10,668 nucleotides of DNA from an uncultured Lachnospiraceae bacterium (GTDB lineage Bacteria > Bacillota > Clostridia > Lachnospirales > Lachnospiraceae), in the NCBI GenBank assembly GCA_947177925.1, contig CAMWWJ010000091.1, positions 1 to 10,668 on the forward strand. The letters run 5' to 3'. This document shows, one piece after another, positions 1 to 6,306 of the stretch. The first letter of the stretch is position 1. Every line of letters begins with the position of its first letter. The notes under the pieces were generated by a model that was not told where the DNA came from, did not search any database, and was given only the letters and a program-made list of their open reading frames with translations. The translations under genes and the position numbers were made by a program.

Positions 1-23
1 ATCAAAATCCCCTTCAAAAACAG

Positions 24-52
24 TTTACAAACCAAAAAAACTATGCTATACT
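24..52 (+). promoter_or_regulatory. Extended -10 vegetative promoter of rpsO-pnp
   Basis: TTTACA (24-29) lies 17 nt upstream of TATACT (47-52), and the -10 box is preceded by TGC (44-46), giving an extended -10 element. Transcription would start near position 58-60, leaving a leader of about 80 nt before rpsO. The -10 box is also the left arm of a perfect 8-bp inverted repeat (47-54 with 57-64), which could be coincidence in an A/T-rich sequence or an operator overlapping the start site. Confidence 0.8.
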
Positions 53-59
53 TTTCAAA

Positions 60-142
60 GTATAAATTCAGCCACTGTCTCAGAAACGGGAAGCTCCAAC
101 CCATTCTTAGCAGAAGGCGGTTAAAAGAAAAGGAGAAAAGTA
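60..142 (+). promoter_or_regulatory. 5' leader of rpsO
   Basis: This is the probable untranslated leader between the predicted transcription start and the S15 start codon. It ends in a strong AAGGAG ribosome binding site just before the ATG. S15 is known to repress its own synthesis through leader RNA structure in several bacteria. Only short local pairings are visible here (for example GGG/CCC around 88-103), so autoregulation is possible but not shown. Confidence 0.4.
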
Positions 143-409
143 ATGATTTCGAAAGAAAAGAAAACAGCAATCATCAATGAATATGCAAGAACAGAAGGCG
201 ATACCGGTTCACCGGAAGTACAAATCGCAGTGTTGACAGCAAGGATCAATGAGCTTACAGAGCACTTAAAGGTAAATCAGAAGGATCATCATTCCAGAAG
301 AGGTCTTCTAAAAATGGTAGGTAAGAGAAGAGGTTTGCTCGACTACTTAAAGAAAACTGATATTGAAAGATACCGTTCTTTAATTGAAAGACTTGGAATC
401 AGAAAATAA
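143..409 (+). CDS. rpsO: 30S ribosomal protein S15
   Basis: The product is the 88-residue ribosomal protein S15, which binds the central domain of 16S rRNA early in 30S subunit assembly and contributes to an intersubunit bridge. The length is typical for the family. Visible family signatures include the N-terminal EYARTEGDTGSPEVQIAVLT stretch, the HLKVNQKDHHSRRGL segment at about residues 41-55 with the conserved His-His-Ser-Arg-Arg-Gly RNA-contact motif, and the C-terminal DIERYRSLIERLGIRK. The ATG follows a close AAGGAG site. It is the first gene of the rpsO-pnp pair, an arrangement found widely in bacteria, and is driven by the extended -10 promoter upstream. It is separated from pnp by a hairpin and a structured leader, so S15 and PNPase levels can be set separately. 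No anomalies are seen. Confidence 0.98.
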   Translation: MISKEKKTAIINEYARTEGDTGSPEVQIAVLTARINELTEHLKVNQKDHHSRRGLLKMVGKRRGLLDYLKKTDIERYRSLIERLGIRK

Positions 410-429
410 TTTGGTACAATGATGTAAAT

Positions 430-457
430 GAGGCGGATAGAGATATCCGCCTCTATT
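430..457 (+). terminator. Hairpin after rpsO, partial terminator or processing site
   Basis: A perfect 10-bp stem (430-439 with 444-453) has a GAGA tetraloop and is followed by TATTTAT rather than a solid T-run. The weak U-tract suggests incomplete termination, which would let transcription continue into pnp, since no good separate pnp promoter is visible. The stem would also protect the 3' end of the rpsO message. Confidence 0.6.
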
Positions 458-466
458 TATAGAAAG

Positions 467-551
467 GGAAGAAGATGAATGCCGAGACCACTGAAAGAAC
501 CATGACCGGAAGGCGGGTCATGTCTGTTTCAGTAGTTTCGGAGCTTCTTCC
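467..551 (+). promoter_or_regulatory. Long imperfect hairpin in the pnp leader
   Basis: Three nested helices form one extended hairpin. A basal 8-bp helix pairs 467-474 with 544-551. A 15-position helix pairs 482-496 with 527-541 and contains one G-U pair and one C-A mismatch. An apical 7-bp helix pairs 501-507 with 516-522 and has an 8-nt loop. A symmetrical 4x4 internal loop separates the upper two helices. In E. coli, PNPase represses its own message after RNase III cuts a stem in the pnp leader. A similar role here is inferred from position and shape only. Confidence 0.75.
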
Positions 552-608
552 TGATGAAAAAGCAGCTTGCTTTTAACAACCATTATTTTGGGGAAAGCCC
601 ATCATCAG
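551..608 (+). promoter_or_regulatory. Compact folded element before the pnp ribosome binding site
   Basis: CTGATG (551-556) can pair with CATCAG (603-608), enclosing a perfect 7-bp hairpin (558-564 with 568-574, loop GCT) and a tiny GGG/CCC hairpin (591-593 with 598-600). The fold ends only a few bases before the AAGGAG site at 611-616. The inner hairpin ends in TTTT and could act as a weak attenuator. Function is unproven. Confidence 0.45.
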
Positions 609-623
609 AAAAGGAGAAGAACT

Positions 624-2708
624 ATGTACAAAAATTTCACCATGGAATTAGCCGGACGCACTTTATCTGTAGATATCGGAAGAGTGTGTGCCCAGGCAAA
701 CGGTGCAGCCTTGATTAAATACGGCGATACTACCGTATTATCTACTGCAACAGCATCGGACAAGCCGAGAGAAGGAATTGATTTCTTCCCTCTTAGCGTA
801 GAATATGAAGAAAAGCTTTATGCAGTCGGAAAAATCCCGGGAGGATTTAATAAAAGAGAAGGAAAGGCATCGGAAAATGCCATTCTTACCAGCCGTGTCA
901 TTGACAGGCCCATGCGTCCTTTGTTTCCAAAGGATTATAGAAATGATGTTACTTTAAACAACATGGTTATGTCTGTGGATCCGGAATGCAGGCCGGAGCT
1001 TACCGCTATGATTGGTGCAGCTCTTGTTACGAGTATTTCTGACATTCCTTTTGACGGACCTTGTGCTACTACACAGATTGGTATGGTGGATGGACAGTTT
1101 GTGGTAAATCCAAGCCAGGAGCAATGGAAGAACGGTGATTTGAACTTAACTGTAGCTTCTACCGCACAAAAGGTAATCATGATTGAAGCTGGTGCCAATG
1201 AAATACCGGAAGACAAGATGATTGAAGCGATTTATATGGCTCATGAAATTAATCAGACGATTATTGCCTTTATGAATCAGATTGTAGCAGAAGTGGGAAA
1301 GGAAAAGCATTCCTATACAAGCTGTGCCATTCCGGAAGAAATGTTTGCGGCCATGAAAGAAATCGTAACCCCGGAAGAAATGGAAGAGGCAGTATTTACC
1401 GATGAAAAGCAGGTGCGTGAAGAAAATATCCGGAATATCAGTGCAAAGTTAGAGGAAGCATTTGCAGAAAAAGAAGAATGGCTTGAAATTTTAGGAGAAG
1501 CTTTATATCAATACCAGAAAAAAACAGTCCGTAAGATGATCTTAAAGGATCATAAGCGTCCGGACGGTCGTGAAATCACACAAATCAGACCGCTTGCGGC
1601 AGAAGTGGATTTGATTCCGAGAGTACATGGTTCCGCTATGTTCACACGTGGACAAACTCAGATTTGCACCGTTACCACACTGGCGCCTTTGTCTGAGCAG
1701 CAAAGAATCGACGGTCTGGATGTAAATGAAACAAATAAAAGATATATGCACCATTATAATTTCCCATCATATTCTGTTGGAGAAACAAAGCCAAGCAGAG
1801 GACCGGGAAGACGTGAGATTGGTCACGGAGCATTGGCAGAAAAGGCTTTAGTTCCGGTGCTGCCATCAGAAGCGGAATTCCCATATGCAATCCGGACAGT
1901 ATCCGAGACCTTTGAATCAAACGGTTCCACCTCTCAGGCTTCCATTTGTGCCTCCACCATGTCCCTTATGGCAGCGGGTGTTCCCATTAAGAAACAGGTG
2001 GCCGGTATTTCCTGCGGTCTCGTTACAGGAGACTCTGATGATGATTATATCGTCCTTACGGATATTCAGGGGCTTGAAGACTTCTTCGGAGATATGGACT
2101 TTAAGGTAGCAGGTACACACGACGGTATTACAGCTATTCAGATGGATATTAAGATTCATGGTTTAACAAGGCCGATTGTAGAAGAAGCAATCAGAAGAAC
2201 AAAAGAAGCAAGGGAATATATTTTGAACGAAATTATGACTCCTGCCATTGCAGAGCCAAGAAAAGAAGTAGGTCCTTATGCGCCTAAGATCATCCAGATT
2301 CAGATCGATCCTGAGAAAATCGGTGATGTAGTAGGACAGAGAGGAAAAACAATCAATACAATTATTGACCGTACAGGGGTAAAGATCGATATCACAGATG
2401 ATGGTGCGGTTTCCATCTGCGGTACGGATAGTGACATGATGAACAAAGCTCTTGAAATGGTTCGGATCATTACTACCGATTTTGAGGAAGGACAGGTATT
2501 CAAAGGTAAGGTAGTAAGCATTAAGGAGTTCGGAGCTTTTCTGGAATTTGCGCCGGGTAAGGAAGGAATGGTTCATATTTCCAAAATTTCCAAGGATAGA
2601 ATCAACAGGGTAGAGGATGTGCTTACTCTTGGGGATGAAGTAAAGGTAGTCTGCCTTGGCAAAGATAAGATGGGAAGAATCAGCTTCTCAATGAAGGATG
2701 TAAAATAA
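624..2708 (+). CDS. pnp: Polyribonucleotide nucleotidyltransferase (PNPase)
   Basis: The enzyme degrades RNA processively from the 3' end using phosphate, releasing nucleoside diphosphates, and normally works as a homotrimer in the cytoplasm. The product has 694 residues, typical for the family. Domains in order are a first RNase PH-like domain (about 10-140), a helical linker (about 235-320), a second RNase PH-like domain (about 325-545), a KH domain with the VGQRGKTIN motif, and an S1 domain starting near GQVFKGKVVSIKEFGAFLEF. In the second core, the stretch LEDFFGDMDFK holds residues matching E. coli Asp486, Asp492 and Lys494, so the catalytic site looks intact. I chose the ATG at 624 because AAGGAG lies 7 nt upstream and the protein then begins MYKNFTMELAGR. 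The in-frame TTG at 567 falls inside a leader hairpin. It is probably cotranscribed with rpsO, with the folded leader a likely control point. Confidence 0.97.
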   Translation: MYKNFTMELAGRTLSVDIGRVCAQANGAALIKYGDTTVLSTATASDKPREGIDFFPLSVEYEEKLYAVGKIPGGFNKREGKASENAILTSRVIDRPMRPLFPKDYRNDVTLNNMVMSVDPECRPELTAMIGAALVTSISDIPFDGPCATTQIGMVDGQFVVNPSQEQWKNGDLNLTVASTAQKVIMIEAGANEIPEDKMIEAIYMAHEINQTIIAFMNQIVAEVGKEKHSYTSCAIPEEMFAAMKEIVTPEEMEEAVFTDEKQVREENIRNISAKLEEAFAEKEEWLEILGEALYQYQKKTVRKMILKDHKRPDGREITQIRPLAAEVDLIPRVHGSAMFTRGQTQICTVTTLAPLSEQQRIDGLDVNETNKRYMHHYNFPSYSVGETKPSRGPGRREIGHGALAEKALVPVLPSEAEFPYAIRTVSETFESNGSTSQASICASTMSLMAAGVPIKKQVAGISCGLVTGDSDDDYIVLTDIQGLEDFFGDMDFKVAGTHDGITAIQMDIKIHGLTRPIVEEAIRRTKEAREYILNEIMTPAIAEPRKEVGPYAPKIIQIQIDPEKIGDVVGQRGKTINTIIDRTGVKIDITDDGAVSICGTDSDMMNKALEMVRIITTDFEEGQVFKGKVVSIKEFGAFLEFAPGKEGMVHISKISKDRINRVEDVLTLGDEVKVVCLGKDKMGRISFSMKDVK

Positions 2709-2730
2709 TCGGTTTTTAATAAAAAAACGG

Positions 2731-2760
2731 GAAAAGGGCAGGTATGCCCTTTTCTTTTTT
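2731..2760 (+). terminator. Intrinsic terminator of rpsO-pnp
   Basis: A perfect 10-bp stem (2731-2740 with 2745-2754) has a GGTA loop and is followed directly by six T residues. It lies 22 nt after the pnp stop codon and should end the rpsO-pnp transcript. Confidence 0.92.
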
Positions 2761-2769
2761 GCATTAAAA

Positions 2770-2778
2770 TGGTAAAAT
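2770..2778 (+). promoter_or_regulatory. Possible extended -10 promoter for the coiled-coil/LytTR unit
   Basis: TGGTAAAAT at 2770-2778 matches an extended -10 element. The expected -35 position falls in the terminator T-run and matches poorly. An alternative, TTGGCA (2792-2797) with TATTTT 16 nt downstream, would leave a very short leader. A promoter somewhere in 2761-2825 is expected because a strong terminator lies just upstream. Confidence 0.4.
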
Positions 2779-2841
2779 ACAACTGTCAGTATTGGCAGAA
2801 GAGAAAAGCACTATATTTTGTGTTGGAAGAAGGAGAATGGT

Positions 2842-3417
2842 ATGGGATTTTTTGGAAATTTGTTTGGGGGACATAAAAAAGAAATTGCAAGGCTATATAC
2901 GGAATTTGGCGAAGAGAAGGCCAGACTCTCCATGGAACACGAAAAAGAAATTGCAAAATTAAAGGATGATCATGAACAGGAGATGATTAAAATGAAGACT
3001 CTGTATCATGAGCAGCTGGAAGAGGTGCAGCAGGCGTTCCGTAAAAAGACAGCATCCTTAAAAATGGAATTTGAACAATATAAAGAAGAAAATAGTACTT
3101 CCGGCATGAAAGAAAGCCACGAAGCCGAAATGGAGAAGATGAAAACTCTTTACAGTGAGCAGCTAGAAGAGGTTGCAAAGGCATTTCGGGATAAAAATGC
3201 CAGCATAAAAGAAGAAATGACAGCCAAAGAGCAGGATAAGATTGCAAAGTTGAATGAAAGCCATGAGGCTGAATTGGATAAAATGAGAAAGCTTTACGAG
3301 GAACAGCTTGAAGAGGTGGCGGAAGCATTCCGGGAAAAGAATGGAAAACTGCAGGCACAGCTTGATAAGCTCAGGAAGCAGATTAGCAGCCTTTTAGCAG
3401 TGGAAGAGGAAGCATAA
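2842..3417 (+). CDS. Coiled-coil protein with three repeats of about 48 residues
   Basis: I do not recognise a named family for this 191-residue, highly charged, largely helical protein. It starts with a short Gly/Phe-rich segment, MGFFGNLFGG, which could be a hydrophobic anchor or contact element; there is no typical signal peptide or transmembrane helix. The rest is rich in Glu, Lys and Met and is probably one long coiled coil. Three repeat units begin at His44, His93 and His141, each with the pattern HE-x-E-(4)-M-(2)-LY-x-EQLEEV-(2)-AFR-x-K, spaced 49 and 48 residues apart. The ATG at 2842 is preferred because AAGGAG lies 6 nt upstream; the TTG at 2818 has no such site. Its TAA is followed directly by the ATG of the response regulator, so the two are probably translationally coupled and functionally linked. 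A scaffold or signalling-partner role is a guess. Confidence 0.8.
   Translation: MGFFGNLFGGHKKEIARLYTEFGEEKARLSMEHEKEIAKLKDDHEQEMIKMKTLYHEQLEEVQQAFRKKTASLKMEFEQYKEENSTSGMKESHEAEMEKMKTLYSEQLEEVAKAFRDKNASIKEEMTAKEQDKIAKLNESHEAELDKMRKLYEEQLEEVAEAFREKNGKLQAQLDKLRKQISSLLAVEEEA
2971..3381 (+). repeat. Three in-gene tandem repeats (144-147 bp)
   Basis: Within the coiled-coil gene, units at 2971-3117, 3118-3261 and 3262-3381 (the last shortened) encode related segments carrying LY-x-EQLEEV and AFR. Codons differ between units, so the duplications are not recent. The conserved protein pattern suggests that repeat length and phase are under selection. Confidence 0.75.
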
Positions 3418-4134
3418 ATGATAAAGATTGCTCTGTGTGATGATGAAAAGAAGATAGTATCTAATTTAAAGAAATTGATAGAAGAAAGATACGGAGATAT
3501 TTTTTCCATTACCACCGCCCAAAATCCTGAAGAGCTTATTTGCGAATGGAAGGAATCTCCCCGTAAAGCTGCGGATATCCTGATTAGTGATATTCAGTTT
3601 GAGACAGAAGGTGGGCAGCAGAGCGGAATAATGTATGCAAAGAAAATACAGGAAAAGTTTCCCAAGGCTCAGATTATATTTATGACAGGATATTTGCACT
3701 ATGCTACGGAAATTTTTGAGGCAAGCCCGGCTTATTTTTTGTTAAAGCCGATAGAAAAGGAACCTTTATACAGGGCACTTGATAAATCTATTGCCAAAGT
3801 ACAGAGTGAATGGAAAAAATCCATTCATATCGAACAGAAGGGAACGGTTGAAAAGATACCGGCAAATGAAATTTTATACATAGAAAATAAAGGCAGGAAT
3901 CTTCTTTTGCATATGAAGGGAGCGGATAAAAGCTTTCATATGAAAATCGGAGATATTGAAGCAAAGCTGCCGCCTCATTTTCTAAGACCTCATCAAAGCT
4001 ATTTGATCAATATGGATTACATCAAGGAATTTAACAGAACAGAACTGATTTTACAAAATGATGTAAAAATTCCAATCAGCAGAACGAAATATCCAATGGC
4101 AAAAGAAAAAATATTGTTCCATTTTAATAAATAG
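3418..4134 (+). CDS. LytTR-family response regulator without a visible kinase
   Basis: This 238-residue protein is a two-domain transcription regulator of the AgrA/LytR type. The N-terminal receiver domain (about 1-125) has the acidic pair Asp8-Asp9, the likely phosphoacceptor Asp58 in ILISDI, Thr90 in FMTG and Lys110 in LLKP, so it should be phosphorylatable. The C-terminal LytTR DNA-binding domain (about 133-235) carries the characteristic FLRPHQSYLINMDYI and PISR segments. The ATG directly follows the stop of the coiled-coil gene, and its GAGGA ribosome binding site lies inside that gene, which favours coupling. No histidine kinase gene is in the window, so its phosphodonor, or control through the coiled-coil partner, is unknown. 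The target genes cannot be told from this sequence. Some members of this family bind DNA upstream of their own operon. Confidence 0.93.
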   Translation: MIKIALCDDEKKIVSNLKKLIEERYGDIFSITTAQNPEELICEWKESPRKAADILISDIQFETEGGQQSGIMYAKKIQEKFPKAQIIFMTGYLHYATEIFEASPAYFLLKPIEKEPLYRALDKSIAKVQSEWKKSIHIEQKGTVEKIPANEILYIENKGRNLLLHMKGADKSFHMKIGDIEAKLPPHFLRPHQSYLINMDYIKEFNRTELILQNDVKIPISRTKYPMAKEKILFHFNK

Positions 4135-4182
4135 CTGAAAATGGTAGAAATGATAGAGCTTTCATATCTGAAAAGTTTTGCA

Positions 4183-4227
4183 GCATTTGTCAATTGGCTG
4201 TTTCAACAGCCAATTGACAAATGCTTT
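4183..4227. terminator. 20-bp perfect inverted repeat between convergent genes
   Basis: Positions 4183-4202 and 4205-4224 are exact reverse complements separated by 2 nt. The right arm ends just before the stop codon of the minus-strand gene (4227-4229), and the left arm starts about 50 nt after the LytTR gene stop. This position fits a bidirectional terminator, though the T-runs are short (TTT on the plus strand; interrupted T's on the minus strand). Confidence 0.75.
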
Positions 4228-4601
4228 CAACTAAGCATTCCCCCAAGCATCCCGCTTCCCACGCACAAAAACAGCGTAGATAGAAAATTTCCCGAAAAAT
4301 CACTGATTCCATGGTTGATGAGCAGGGAAATCAAAGTCAAAATCAAAAAATATCCAGCGCCCAGGAACAGCCCCCACAGATACTTTTTCGTTCCTATTTT
4401 TTTCCCGGCCAGAAAGCCTGTAAGAAAGGTCGCTGCTATGTAAATAACAACAATTCCTATATTGATGATCGTTTCACTTAAACGGAACTTATATAAAAGC
4501 ATGGATAAGACCAGCAGGAAAACAGCCGTTAAAATATAGGAGAAAGCCAGTAATTTTAGCAGAAACAGTATATCGACCCTCTTTTTTATGCCTTGTTCCA
4601 T
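4227..4601 (-). CDS. Small four-helix membrane protein, TIGR04086 (YrzE-like) type
   Basis: This 124-residue protein is strongly hydrophobic, with four likely transmembrane helices at about residues 11-37, 44-65, 74-95 and 106-124, and a short basic N-terminus (KKR) that probably faces the cytoplasm. Size, topology, the Gly-rich last helix (VGSGMLGG) and the GFLAGKKIG loop resemble the TIGR04086/YrzE family, whose function is not established to my knowledge. From recall, family members often sit near yajC, SCIFF or secDF genes in Clostridia, which fits the locus about 1.5 kb away here. The start is well supported: a full AAGGAGG lies 5 nt before the ATG. It converges on the LytTR gene through a shared inverted repeat and diverges from the corC-like gene. 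Family assignment is by resemblance only. Confidence 0.82.
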   Translation of the reverse strand: MEQGIKKRVDILFLLKLLAFSYILTAVFLLVLSMLLYKFRLSETIINIGIVVIYIAATFLTGFLAGKKIGTKKYLWGLFLGAGYFLILTLISLLINHGISDFSGNFLSTLFLCVGSGMLGGMLS

Positions 4602-4644
4602 AGAAACCTCCTTGTAATTTTTATCATTTTATATTACTATTTAT

Positions 4645-4682
4645 ATTAGTGTAAGTCTGGAATTAGACTTACCAATACTAAT
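4645..4682. promoter_or_regulatory. Interrupted inverted repeat in a divergent intergenic region
   Basis: GTAAGTCT (4651-4658) is an exact inverted repeat of AGACTTAC (4665-4672) with a 6-nt centre. The match resumes outside as ATTAGT (4645-4650) with ACTAAT (4677-4682) after a 4-nt offset. It lies between two divergent genes, next to A/T-rich -10-like boxes on both strands, for example TATATT (4642-4647, plus). It could be an operator for both genes or a stem in the leader of the plus-strand gene. Confidence 0.5.
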
Positions 4683-4703
4683 TTATAAAGGAGTGGTTAT
4701 ACT

Positions 4704-6053
4704 TTGGATACCTCTGGTGTCATACAACTTGTTATTTTAGCAGTGCTCCTTTTATTGTCTTCTTTTTTCTCATCAGCAGAAAATTCATTGACGACAGTAA
4801 ATAGGATTCGGATCAAAACATTGGTGGATCAAGGCAATCGGTCGGCCATGATTTTGGAAAAGGTTCTGGAAAGACCAGCCAAGATGCTCAGCGCCATTTT
4901 GATTGGAAACAATGTGGTGAATATTTCCGCCACCTCCCTTGCCACGGCTCTGACGATCCGGATGTTGGGTGAAACCTGGGTGGGGATTGCCACTGGTGCG
5001 TTGACAATTCTTGTTCTGCTCTTTGGTGAGATTATTCCGAAAACCTGGGCAATCAACAATGCGGAAAAAATTGCGCTGGTTTACTGCTATCCCATTTATG
5101 GGCTTATGTGGGTGCTGACTCCCGTTATATTTCTGGTAGATAAGCTGGTAAATGCTTTTTTATGGCTGCTCCATGTGGATCCTAATAAAAAATCCTCTTA
5201 TATGACAGAAAGTGAATTAAAGACTTATGTGGATGTAAGCCATGAGGATGGAGTCATTGAATCAGAAGAAAGAGAAATGATTTTAAACGTATTCGATTTT
5301 GGAGATTCCTGTGCCAAGGATATTATGATACCACGTATTGATATGACTATGATAGATGTAGAAGCCTCTTACAGGGAGCTTCAAAATGTATTTAAGGAAA
5401 GCATGTACTCCCGTATTCCTGTTTATGAAAATGACACGGATAATATCATCGGTATTGTTACCTTAAAGGATTTCTTCCTTACCGCAAAGAAAACCGATTT
5501 TTCCATACGGGATATTTTGAGGGAAACCTATTATACTTATGAATACAAGAAAACCAATGATCTGTTAATGGAAATGCGGGAAGGGGCTATTAACATCGCT
5601 ATTGTACTGGACGAGTACGGTGCTTCCGTGGGACTGATTACCATGGAGGATCTTTTGGAAGAAATCGTAGGTGAAATCCGGGATGAATATGATGACGAAG
5701 AAAAGGAACTGATCAAGGAGCTGGAACCTGGCAAGTATCTGGTGGAAGGTTCTATGAAGCTGGATGACATCAACGATGTCCTTTTCACAACCCTGGATTC
5801 GGAAAATTACGATTCTATCGGCGGTATTTTAATTGAAACATTGGACAGACTTCCAACTCCCGGCGAAGAAATCCAACTTCCTGACGGGACAAAGCTTGCT
5901 GCTACCTCAGTCAATAAAAACCGGATTAAAAAGGTGACATTAACGCTTCCTGAACCGGAAGAGAGAAAAGAAGCTTCTTCTAAGACTGCTGTTTCAACGG
6001 AGAAAAGTGAGAGGAATCCTGAACCACAAAAAAGTTTTGACAAAAGTCTTTAA
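4704..6053 (+). CDS. CNNM/CorC-type membrane protein with CBS domains (hemolysin C family)
   Basis: This 449-residue protein has the full architecture of bacterial CNNM/CorC-like proteins, a family tied to magnesium and cobalt efflux or resistance. The N-terminal membrane domain (DUF21/CNNM, about 1-160) contains the FFSSAENSL motif at 21-29 and GEIIPKT at 108-114 among several hydrophobic helices. A CBS-domain pair follows (about 200-325), opening with DIMIPRIDM and including VLDEYGASVGLITMEDLLEEIVGEI. The CorC/HlyC C-terminal domain spans about 340-415, and a charged low-complexity tail ends the protein. The older 'hemolysin' label for this family is misleading. The start is TTG at 4704, with AAAGGAG 10 nt upstream; the next Met (residue 49) would remove the first helix. 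It is probably monocistronic, since a new promoter overlaps its stop codon. The transported ion cannot be read from the sequence. Confidence 0.93.
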   Translation: MDTSGVIQLVILAVLLLLSSFFSSAENSLTTVNRIRIKTLVDQGNRSAMILEKVLERPAKMLSAILIGNNVVNISATSLATALTIRMLGETWVGIATGALTILVLLFGEIIPKTWAINNAEKIALVYCYPIYGLMWVLTPVIFLVDKLVNAFLWLLHVDPNKKSSYMTESELKTYVDVSHEDGVIESEEREMILNVFDFGDSCAKDIMIPRIDMTMIDVEASYRELQNVFKESMYSRIPVYENDTDNIIGIVTLKDFFLTAKKTDFSIRDILRETYYTYEYKKTNDLLMEMREGAINIAIVLDEYGASVGLITMEDLLEEIVGEIRDEYDDEEKELIKELEPGKYLVEGSMKLDDINDVLFTTLDSENYDSIGGILIETLDRLPTPGEEIQLPDGTKLAATSVNKNRIKKVTLTLPEPEERKEASSKTAVSTEKSERNPEPQKSFDKSL

Positions 6054-6077
6054 AACCGTAAAAAAGTATGTTATAAT
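6049..6077 (+). promoter_or_regulatory. Strong extended -10 promoter of the scfA-scfB-secDF unit
   Basis: TTTAAA (6049-6054) lies 17 nt upstream of a perfect TATAAT (6072-6077), which is preceded by TGT (6069-6071) as an extended -10. The -35 box overlaps the TAA stop of the upstream gene (6051-6053). Transcription would begin near 6084, giving a leader of about 70 nt before scfA. Confidence 0.85.
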
Positions 6078-6152
6078 GTGGAATGCAAATTGTCAAAAAG
6101 ACAAAAAAAGCAGGAATATTTGAAAACTTTATACATAGAAGGAGGCCTAATT

Positions 6153-6296
6153 ATGAAACACATTAAAACATTAAGCACAAGGGATTTTAAGGAGTCCATG
6201 AAAAAAGGCGGCTGTGGAGAATGTCAGACATCCTGCCAGTCAGCTTGCAAGACATCCTGTACCGTAGGCAATCAAAGTTGCGAAAAAGTAAAATAA
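6153..6296 (+). CDS. scfA: SCIFF (six-cysteine) ribosomally made peptide precursor
   Basis: The 47-residue product matches the SCIFF family of ribosomally made, modified peptides (ranthipeptides), which is nearly universal in Clostridia. It has the typical leader MKHIKTLSTRDFKESMKKGG followed by six cysteines at 21, 24, 28, 32, 36 and 43. In the Clostridium thermocellum homologue, the partner radical SAM enzyme links Cys32 to Thr37 by a thioether, as I recall; both residues are at the same positions here. The ATG at 6153 has a full AAGGAGG 7 nt upstream. An in-frame ATG at 6078 abuts the promoter -10 box and cannot be the start. The gene is first in the unit with scfB and secDF and has the strongest signals. 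The mature peptide's function is unsettled; links to population-density signalling have been reported for clostridial ranthipeptides. Confidence 0.96.
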   Translation: MKHIKTLSTRDFKESMKKGGCGECQTSCQSACKTSCTVGNQSCEKVK

Positions 6297-6306
6297 TGAT
6301 GTTTCT

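Noticed and set aside
567..623. Longer N-terminus for PNPase starting at TTG 567
   Set aside because: It lies inside a leader hairpin with no ribosome binding site, and the extra 19 residues do not resemble PNPase. The ATG at 624 has AAGGAG 7 nt upstream.
2163..2576. Minus-strand open frame of 137 codons within pnp
   Set aside because: It is antisense to conserved PNPase KH/S1 coding sequence, is cysteine-rich with unlikely composition, and has no start signals.
2818..2841. TTG 2818 as the start of the coiled-coil gene
   Set aside because: No ribosome binding site precedes it, and the AAGGAG at 2830-2835 is placed for the ATG at 2842.
4141..4443. Plus-strand open frame of 100 codons
   Set aside because: It runs through the 20-bp inverted repeat and antisense to the well-supported membrane protein gene, has no ribosome binding site, and has no recognisable protein features.
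6037..6042. TTGACA as the -35 box of the scfA promoter
   Set aside because: It is 29 nt from TATAAT, too far. TTTAAA at 17 nt plus the extended -10 explains the promoter better.
6078..6152. Extended SCIFF precursor from ATG 6078
   Set aside because: This ATG abuts the TATAAT box and precedes the expected transcription start. The family-typical MKHIKTLS start has a perfect ribosome binding site.
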